Notes under the pieces: model-generated
The model's input: the letters and a program-made list of their open reading frames with translations, nothing else
Told to the model about the DNA's origin: nothing
Database searches by the model: none
Position numbers and translations under genes: made by a program
Assembly: GCA_004802725.1 (NCBI GenBank)
Contig: SGPM01000011.1
Location: 124,001 to 188,000, forward strand
Direction of reading: 5' to 3'
DNA length: 64,000 bases
Source of the DNA: Antrodiella citrinella
Lineage: Eukaryota > Basidiomycota > Agaricomycetes > Polyporales > Steccherinaceae
In this document: positions 56,831 to 64,000 of the stretch, one piece after another
Numbering within the stretch: the first letter of the stretch is position 1
Layout of the letters: the number at the start of each line of letters is the position of its first letter

Positions 56831-57242
56831 ACAGAGATGAGAGTGAGTTCAGGGAAATTTATGCGCTGAACAATTCGAACTTGGACATCATGAACTGTGC
56901 CGTTCTGTGAGCGGTTAAATATGGCTATGCATGCAGGAATGGTCTTGGCGGCCGTGATCCGTGTGATGACACTTCAAAAGTGCCCATGAAATAACGAAGC
57001 TTCATCCCAGAGGTGTACTTACTTTGTGCCAACCAAGGTCAGAATGTTCCCCAGACCAGATACCACCACGAAGCAGTCGTTTGATCATGAATACTGTCTA
57101 AACGCAAGCGTAGCGTCACGACTGTAGTGTCACAATTCAGGACTGTCACAATGTTACGTGTGATCTCCGTAAGGTGTGACTCACTGGTTTCACTTCTGCG
57201 CATCCACATTCCACCACTACCACCACCACCACATTTCCTGAG
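56831..57242. promoter_or_regulatory. Divergent promoter region
   Basis: 412 bp between the starts of the mitochondrial ATPase and the Nab2-like gene. It ends in a CCACCACCACC-type leader just before the ATG at 57243. No TATA box is clear. Confidence 0.35.
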
Positions 57243-59380
57243 ATGGCTTACGGTTTAACGATTGGGACAGAACGGGCTACGGCATTGCAGGTATGTGCGC
57301 ATAAAGTCTTCTACAATGCGCTCTTACTGAAGAAGTTGCAACAGAATGCGATACAGGATGAACTCACGACACGAGGGTATAGCCCTGAAGGAGGTACGTC
57401 TCATGGCCACAAGAATCAACGCAAACACTGACCGAGTATCTGTTGCAGACCATGTTATGGCAGAGTACATCACTATTATGATCATTAACAACAAGACTCC
57501 AGGTATGCAATCATACTCACTCTGGTCTCGGCTCCCACTGACGTCCCCTCAGCGCAGATTTCGTCCGAGTTGGAAGATCGTATGTCGTATTCTGTTCTTT
57601 ATTGGTTGCATTCATTGACTGTATTTTCAAAACAGTCATTGGTGCTGATTTTGGTGAGTTGCGACTTTTGCATTGCAAGGCCGTAAATACTTACACTTGT
57701 ACAGATCCTGTATTCGTGGACTGGTTATTCGCACAAGTCGAGAAAAGTGCACCCGAAGCTGAAGCTCCCCCCGCCCCCGAACCCACTCCCTCTACCTCCG
57801 CTCCTGCTCGTGACCCACCCCCACATCTCACAGCCGACCTATCTCGACGTACCGCTGGCATTGCACGTCCCTCCGTACCTTTGTACCAGCAGGCGCTCTC
57901 GCAAGCGATGCCATCGACGTCACCGTCAGATAGGAAACGCACACGGTCGAGATCCCCTTCACATTCCAACAAATCTCGCAGAGTGGACCTTCCGACTGGC
58001 CCTCGCGCCATGGCAGGTGGCCCCGGAAGTTCGAGAAGCTTACTGGATCGAGTAGGACCTGCACGAAATGGCCACGGACCTCACGGGCGGGACCCCAACA
58101 ACCGGATAGACAACATTCAGGCTCGAATCGACAACATCACTGGCAACTCACCGGATATGTCGATGATGATGGGTGGTCCTCCTGGAACACCCTTCCCAAT
58201 GAACGGGATGCCAGGGATGGATATGAACGCAATGGCGGGAATTGCGAATCCGATTCTGTTGCAGGAGATGATGATGAACCAGATGATGTTGATGCAGCAA
58301 ATGGCAGGGGCGATTGGTATGATGAATCCCAACGCGGCGCAGATGATGAATGGCGGGATGCCAATGCCTCCTGGTATGGGAGGAGACCCAGGGTTCCAGG
58401 GGAACCTGAATGGCGGACATCATCCGGGAATGGACGGCAGAGGGAGGGGGAGAGGGAGAGGAGGTCCGCCAACCCGAGGTGCTGGACGTGGTCGTGGTGG
58501 ACAGCTCAACAATGGACATATCAATATGGAAAACGGCGCAACCCATACTCCTGAGCAGTCTGCCCCTTCTGCTCCTCAGACGCTTGCCGCTCCAACACCT
58601 ACCGTTCCGGTCGTCAGTGCACCTGCGGCCCCTGGCCAACCACAAGCCGGGTTTGTTGCTCCTGAACGACCTCAATCTCCTACCCTCTGCAAGTTTGGGC
58701 TGAAATGCACGAACCCCCTCTGCCGCTGGTCGCACCCATCGCCCGTCGCTACAACGGAAAGTGGTGTTGTTCTCAGCAACGACCCATGCGAGAACGGAAA
58801 GAATTGCAAAGACAAAGATTGTATCAAAGCTCATGTCAGCCCAGCGGTCTTGAACCCATCAGGTATGTCTTTTATATCATGCATATCGTGTATTTTGCTT
58901 ATGTGTCCCCTCTTAGCTATACCAGTAGAACATAAGCCTGCTCACTTCACGCCCGCACCTGCTCAGGCTGCCCCCACTCAAACAATATGTCGCTTTGGCA
59001 ATGGTTGTACACGTCCAAATTGCACATTCCAGCACCCAAATCGCGCTCCGGCCGCGCCATGTCGTTTTGGTACCGCATGTACCAGAGCCAACTGCCCATT
59101 TACCCATCCCGAGGGTCGAGTCCTCCCGTCGTCATTCCATCGTGGTCTCGCACCCAGTGGCGGAGTGGTGAACGTTGCAGCACCGGAGACCGGGTCAATT
59201 GGCGCTCCTAGTCCTCACAGGAGCGTAACGTTCAACAAGTCATCTTCCTCGGACTTGCAGAAGCAGCTGAAGGAGATGGAGGAGAAGAAGAATCAAGCGC
59301 AGGCAGCCGTCGCGCAAGCACAAGCGGCGGCGGCCAACAAGAAGGAAGATGGGAGCAAGAGCGTCTCAATCAGTGCTTAA
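57243..59380 (+). CDS. NAB2: Nab2/ZC3H14-type poly(A)-binding zinc-finger protein
   Basis: Nuclear protein that binds poly(A) tails and couples mRNA polyadenylation to export. Exons 57243-57290, 57333-57393, 57449-57502, 57553-57579, 57636-57653, 57705-58862, 58917-59380 give 609 residues. The N-terminal ~85 residues form a PWI-like helical domain (IQDELTTRGYSPEG, then VMAEYITIMIINNKTP, then DPVFVDWLF). Next are a low-complexity Met/Gly/Asn-rich part, an Arg-Gly-rich stretch (near 58431-58505), and four CCCH fingers of C-x5-C-x4/5-C-x3-H type starting near residues 398, 431, 480 and 504. Finger 3 starts CRFGNGCTRPNCTFQH. Seven fingers occur in yeast Nab2 and five in animal ZC3H14, so four is low. 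Exon 5 is 18 nt. Exon 2 could also begin at 57336. Confidence 0.9.
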
Positions 59381-60356
59381 TCTGCACTCGGCTCGCTGCT
59401 GGTTTTCCCAACTCGCTCCTTGGGAGCTATTCTGTTTCAGCCAAAGTACTCGTTATCTTGCGGATTCTTTCGTGCGCGTATAGATATTCCTTCTGTATTC
59501 TAAAATTTATTGCTACAAGTCGTGCTGTATATAGTTGGCAAAGCCGCGACTTCTGTACGACTTCTCGGTCTTCTTTTCTTTCGTAGTACGTAGGAACCAA
59601 GTAGGGAGGTAGATGTTTGGTACGGAAAGGTGGCGAATACAAACTGCGACTGCCATTTGGCAGGTTCGGGAGGTTGGCGATTTTGCGCGCCTCATCGATT
59701 CGCACCCACTCTCCTTTCAACGTTCGATTTGTCGTGAAGTTTCCTCGAAAAACACCCATCAGCCTTGCGACTGCCCTTGCTACTCTCGTGATACCACCCT
59801 CACATCATCGAAAACCTCCAATGGCTCGTATACTGACATTCTAAAGTCTGGTCGCTTTGACCCCAACGATCGGCTATCGAACATTCTGCGACGGCGCGCC
59901 CGCCCCTCCCGAATTTTCGTTGTCTTTAAGACCTGTCGTCCTTCCACGACACTTTAGAGCAATGTCAGTGACTCAAGAGGCTGCCAAACGTGCCATGAAC
60001 AGTCGTAGAGGAATTCTTCAAACCCCAAAGTCAGTTAGGTTGTGGGTGGTTGTGTATGGGAGTTCAATACGGTGAGTACGCAGTCATCTCACATTCAACT
60101 TCAACATCCATGTTTATACGCATTAACTTGCTCGTACTCCCAGACCTGTCTTGAATCGCGCTCGAAAGGATGGGTAGGATGGATATATATTGCCAACATA
60201 CAGATGCCGATGCCACCGGTACAAGTACAGTCACTGAGACCCGCCATGGTGGTCGTGACACCAACGTCAAACACAGGAAAGGATTGCCCACCATTAGGGT
60301 CTCTCGACACCCCGAAGCAGACAGCGGGGTGCGAGCCTTCCTTCTTCAATTCCCCG
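59381..60356. other. Intergenic stretch between convergent genes
   Basis: 976 bp. Open frames of 110-114 codons exist on both strands (59759-59427 minus, 59613-59957 plus) but none shows a domain or clear splice logic. A TATA-like ATATATTGCC occurs near 60184-60195. No gene is supported. Confidence 0.35.
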
Positions 60357-61963
60357 TCAATAACGGGCACGAGTGCGAGGACGGATCGGGCTCTCCTCCT
60401 CGTCCTCGTCCTCCTCCAGTTCTTCGTCGTAGTCCTCGTCTGTGATGCGGGAACGTTTCCCCAACATACTTCCCGAGGCAACCGGAGCTTTGTATTCCGC
60501 CGCCCTGGAGGAAGATGTCAGCGAGATCGTTGTCAGAAGCGAGGAATAGACTGCGTACCTAGGGCTGCTCCCGGCGTCCGACGGGGGATACTGCAACCTC
60601 TGGGGGTAGTCACTATAGTCATGTCCGACTTCCCCAGCCCCCCCGAAAACGAGTCCCGGACGACCTTCCTCTTCTACTTCCTCGTCCTCATATTCCAATT
60701 GGTCCTCGTCATCTTCGACGCCCTCGACATTTTTGAACAGGTCCTCGCCAGCATCATCCGAGTCCAGGCCCGCTACTTGTTCTGCCTCGTCGTTCTGGAT
60801 AGGGAGATCCTCCGGCGCATTCTGCCCCTGCACCTCTTGCTCAGGTTGATAATCTTCATTTTGCGCCGCCTGGGCCCTTGCCTTTTGGTTGTACAACATT
60901 TTGGTTCCCTTACACGCAGCCAGGTATACCTCCCCTGCAAGGCGCATCCTCTGGAGTTCGTCAAATTCCGCGGTAAACCTGTCTTGGCGTTGTTCAATGC
61001 CCTTCTTGAGCACGAAGAGCTCGGAGACTTTGGCCGCCATGGGTGCCCCCGTGGCCAGGTAGCCCTTCATCTGCTTCATTATGCGCTGGACCTCTGCACG
61101 TGGGACACGAATCGCCCCGCCTGTGGGTCTGGTGCGCGGCAGAGGAGAAGTTTGTCGCGCAGAGAATGTGGGAACCCTGTCGCCATATTGTTGGTTACTC
61201 GCGTGTGCTGGTGCAAGCGTAGAGCTAGGACCTGCACCTGGACCGTGCAATGGCCACTCGGGATAAGAAGAAGGGCCCGCCTGAGATGGTCCAGTGGACG
61301 CCTCTCCATGGACTTGCTCTTCCTCATGACGGACAGTTGGAGTAACTTGTTGGGCAGCACCTGGAAGATCGGATGTTAGAGAGAACGTGAAGATTTGCGT
61401 CCAACTGAACTTACCATTCGATTCTTGTTGCTGTGCGCCAGTTCCTTCAGCTTCTGGCTCTGACCCTGTCGGCACTGTGGCTGCCCACGCAAGCACTGTA
61501 CCAGGTGAGCCCCCACCGGTCTGCTCCACGAGTTCACCCCGGCCTCCTTCTTGCCCGTTACTATTTGAGCCATGTGCGCTTCCTGTATGTGGTCGCTTCA
61601 GCATCGACACAGGGAATGAGTCCAATTTACTTACGTGAGTGCAACGTCTCCCTTGTTTCTTCTCGTTTGATTGTGAACGTTTTGATGACTTTCTTCCTCT
61701 CGATGCTGATGTGCTATGTCAGATGGTGTCTACGTGTACAAGAAATCGTCAATTGCATACCCTGGTACTCCTTGAGGATGCTTGGCCACCAGCTCTTGGA
61801 TGATTTGTTCGCTCTTTGCATTTGCTCGAATTTTGTCACGCTGGCAAGCATTGTCATATCAGTAAACAGCCCGAAGGAAGCTCACGAAGATCTGTTGGAT
61901 GCATACCTTTGCAAGCTCTTGCAGGTCCTTTCGCCCGAGTGTTCTGAGTGCCGTCGCGTCCAT
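60357..61963 (-). CDS. SAP-like domain nuclear protein, acidic C-terminus
   Basis: Unknown function. Exons on the minus strand are 61963-61907, 61840-61761, 61629-61415, 61360-60559 and 60504-60357, giving 433 residues. The first ~45 residues resemble a SAP/helix-extension-helix DNA-binding motif (LRTLGRKDLQELAK then KIRANAKSEQIIQELV). A Pro/Ser/Gly-rich linker follows, then a basic coiled part (KVSELFVLKKGIEQRQDRFTAEF...). The final third is very acidic (runs such as EEVEEEG and EELEEDEDEEE) with a basic last segment (RPRTRARY). This layout suggests a chromatin or nuclear factor. Its exon 1/exon 2 pattern (phase 0, 80-nt exon 2 ending in phase 2) is shared with the divergent gene at 62783. 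Confidence 0.78.
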
Positions 61964-62370
61964 GTTGAATTTGCGATGTAGATGTGTCGTGTTATGTGGA
62001 TGAGAACAGTGGGGGTATGTGCAACAAGTGAGTGAGACGTCTTCTGTTTTGTCTTTGTATCTGGTTGCTAACTGATGATGGTCAAAACTGAAGGTGAGTG
62101 TAACGGATGGTCATCGCTCTGGCCATTGTTGTTCTCGGATCGGCTCAACAACAACATGATCTAGCCGACAAATCAAAAGGCGCCCGATCTAACATCTTAT
62201 CATTTTGTTTCACTGAAGCTCATCGATTAGTATTTGTGAGTCCTCTGAGCATTCTGGTTACTCGTATTGACCGGGGAGGTGTATTTCACCGTCCCCTCTT
62301 CGTGTTTTAATATGAGGAGAAGGAGGGTCGGGGTGCCGATTCGAACCTTCGAAGACGATCGAGTCTTCAA
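61964..62370. other. Intergenic region next to tRNA-Leu
   Basis: It holds the promoter side of the minus-strand SAP-like gene. An imperfect inverted repeat with arms GAAGAC/GTCTTC lies just before the tRNA start (about 62350-62367). Confidence 0.4.
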
Positions 62371-62480
62371 GGTGCGATGGCCGAGCGGTCCAAGGCGTGT
62401 GACTCAAGTGTAACTGCTTGCCCTGCAACGGGGTTTCTCATCTGGGTAACCAGGCGTGGGTTCAAATCCCACTCGCACCA
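62371..62480 (+). tRNA. tRNA-Leu(CAA), with intron
   Basis: The acceptor stem GGTGCGA pairs with TCGCACC near the 3' end and a discriminator A follows at 62480. The D arm has GCC/GGC with the standard AGCGGTCCAA loop. The anticodon loop CTCAAG gives CAA (leucine). A ~26-nt intron (about 62409-62435) interrupts it just after the anticodon, as is common for fungal tRNA-Leu(CAA). The long variable arm (CTGG/CCAG) and the T arm (GTGGG TTCAAAT CCCAC) complete a class II tRNA. The anticodon stem has one mismatch, so the exact intron edge is uncertain. Confidence 0.9.
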
Positions 62481-62782
62481 ATACTTTTGTTATCGTCCCT
62501 ACTGTCTGACTTTCATTCGCAGAGACAGGATGGAATCATCACTTTCGGACGCACGGAGTAAGGCGGATTACGAGAACGCTTGAGCGTTAAGATTAGGCGC
62601 TCAGATTAGGCGCTCAGATCATCTTGCCGAGATTTCAACAAGGCGACAGAGGGCCTGGTCCGACTCGTCACCTCAGCTTAGGCCCCGTCCACCCAGTCCT
62701 GCTTTGTTTTCGCCACGTCCTGTCTTCCATATAGCAAGCAGCACACTTGGAAACAAACTTCAATCTTTTGCAATCTTCAATC
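62481..62782. other. Intergenic, promoter side of the last gene
   Basis: It contains a short direct repeat (GATTAGGCGCTCA twice, near 62591-62617) and a C/T-rich leader before the ATG at 62783. Confidence 0.45.
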
Positions 62783-64000
62783 ATGGATCTCGCGACGATG
62801 GATGAAGCCTCCCTCCGACGTCTCAAGCGTGGTGACTTACAGCAGTTGGCTCGTGTAAGTTCTCTGTGTGGGTCACATCTTTCAATTTCGACTCATGCTC
62901 TTGAACAGGTGCATGGATTCGCTGCTAACGCGAAGAGTGCGACAATTATAAAACAGTTGTTGCGGGAAAAAATTGCTCAAGAGCAACGGTAAGTAACTGA
63001 CCATCGTCACTGACCCGCGTCACTCATCAGTTCAAATTAAAGCTCTATCTCGGTGCCTGCGCCTGCTCTTGCCCCATCTGCAAGCGAATCGCCTGTTCCA
63101 GAACGCCAACATCATGCACCAAGCCCTTCTCTTGGTCCCATTGCTGCATCACATCTTCTCCCCACCCCGTCCCACGCATCCGTCACCTCGGGTGGCTTAG
63201 GTCTAGGTAATGATTTCAATGTTTCTTCACTGCGTCAAGTCAACTTATTGTTTCGCCATAGTCTTCCCACCCTCCATCTCTCAAGCCGGAGATCCCAGCG
63301 CCTCCAACGGTCGCCACTCACCTATTCCCGATTCTCTTCCCCGTCCTGCTGGTCACGACGGTGCTCAAGAGGAGCACGAACACGAGCAAGCTTCTAATCA
63401 AGGCGTCGGACAATCTGGTGATGACGCAGAATATCCCGACGCCGCCGTTTTCGCTAGCACCCAGGAGGTCGTGGGTGTTGTGGAAATCTGTCGGACCGCA
63501 TCCTTCCAACACCATATCCAAAGCCGCCGTCTACAATCCATCCTTGCCTGTCTAGAAGGATTCACAAAACATACAAAGGATGGCAGGAGATCAATTATTC
63601 AAGAGCGTAGTATGTGCACACGGGAGCGTGATTTCATGAGCTATGCGCAGGATATCTCCCGGGATTGGAACCGTGGTGGCCCGTACGAGGAGATCATTGA
63701 GGTTGCCAAGTACGCGGATGGCCATGTTGAGGAGACATTCTCGGACGACGCTCCAGAGCCGGTGCCTGAAGGCGTGGTGCCTCCAACGTAAGTAACCTCA
63801 TCTTCTCTGAAGCTAAACTTAATACTGATGTGACGTCTTGGTTCAGACCCGAATCGCCTGTCGAGTTCGTGATGTTGCCAGCACACGTAGTGCACAACGT
63901 TGATATCGCAGCTCTTGCAGCGGAGTCCGCTGAGAGGAAAAAGCGCCGCCGTGGGCAGATGTATGACGAAGATGTGGACGGCGACGCCGATGAGAACTGG
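62783..64000 (+). CDS. SAP-like domain nuclear protein (3' partial)
   Basis: Unknown function; the 3' end is outside the window. Exons 62783-62854, 62909-62988, 63043-63206, 63262-63787 and 63847-64000 (continuing) are consistent in phase. The N-terminus MDLATMDEASLRRLKRGDLQ plus QLAR, then NAKSATIIKQLLREK, forms the same SAP-like helical motif as the minus-strand gene ending at 60357. It is followed by Pro/Ser-rich and Gln/His-rich linkers, a charged part (EYPDAAVFASTQEVVGVVE) and a basic patch (ERKKRRRGQM) near the current end, likely a nuclear localisation signal. The exon starting at 63262 is open for 526 nt. The two genes are probably an old duplicate pair. Confidence 0.75.

Noticed and set aside
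59427..59957. Overlapping frames of 110-114 codons between NAB2 and the SAP-like gene
   Set aside because: No recognisable domain and no splice pattern linking them to a gene.
62331..62349. A minus-strand B-box-like GGTTCGAATC just upstream of tRNA-Leu, possibly a second tRNA
   Set aside because: No matching T stem, acceptor stem or A box could be built around it.
1..64000. CRISPR arrays, prokaryotic operons or insertion sequences
   Set aside because: The window is clearly eukaryotic (spliceosomal introns throughout), and no regular spaced repeats were seen.

Overview
The window is nuclear DNA of a filamentous basidiomycete, most likely an agaricomycete of polypore type. The evidence is many short introns (mostly 45-65 bp, GT-AG), genes packed on both strands, a FunK1-type kinase, an F-box/LRR relic and a lineage-typical set of small secreted proteins. 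The species is inferred only from gene style. Three N bases in the cyclin gene show this is a draft assembly.

Layout. 0-2 kb: 3' part of TIM22, then a small membrane protein. 1.9-3.5 kb: a decayed F-box/LRR gene. 4.0-5.7 kb: a secreted protein built from tandem mini-exons with a His-rich tail, the most unusual gene here. 7.2-13.5 kb: a 12-exon metal-dependent amidohydrolase, a PTRHD1-like peptidyl-tRNA hydrolase, an unknown membrane protein and the ubiquitin-like splicing modifier Hub1/UBL5. 13.6-20 kb: a broken flavin monooxygenase, a FunK1 kinase, a perfect 45-bp palindrome and a broken glutathione transferase. 20.2-37 kb is dense and conserved: TRAPPC11, a steroid 5-alpha-reductase-family enzyme, RER1, glycerate kinase, an RNA-dependent RNA polymerase of the RNA-silencing type and an HSL-type alpha/beta hydrolase. 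37.6-40.4 kb: a PalI/Rim9-like membrane protein and two small secreted or surface proteins. 40.4-54.2 kb: about 14 kb with only one recognisable gene, a Pho80-type cyclin. 54.2-64 kb: a mitochondrial P-loop ATPase, a Nab2/ZC3H14-type zinc-finger protein, and two divergent SAP-like paralogues around an intron-containing tRNA-Leu(CAA); the last gene runs off the window.

How the genes relate. TRAPPC11 (ER-Golgi tethering) and RER1 (Golgi-to-ER retrieval) are both early-secretory-pathway genes. The reductase, amidohydrolase and hydrolase are housekeeping or secondary metabolism. The RdRP belongs to RNA silencing; Hub1 and Nab2 act on pre-mRNA and mRNA. Very small exons (6, 10, 12, 18, 23, 25, 27 and 29 nt) recur in many genes, so automated gene models will often be wrong here.

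All exon boundaries were derived by hand from reading frame, GT-AG signals and conservation of known family motifs. No alignment or expression data were available.
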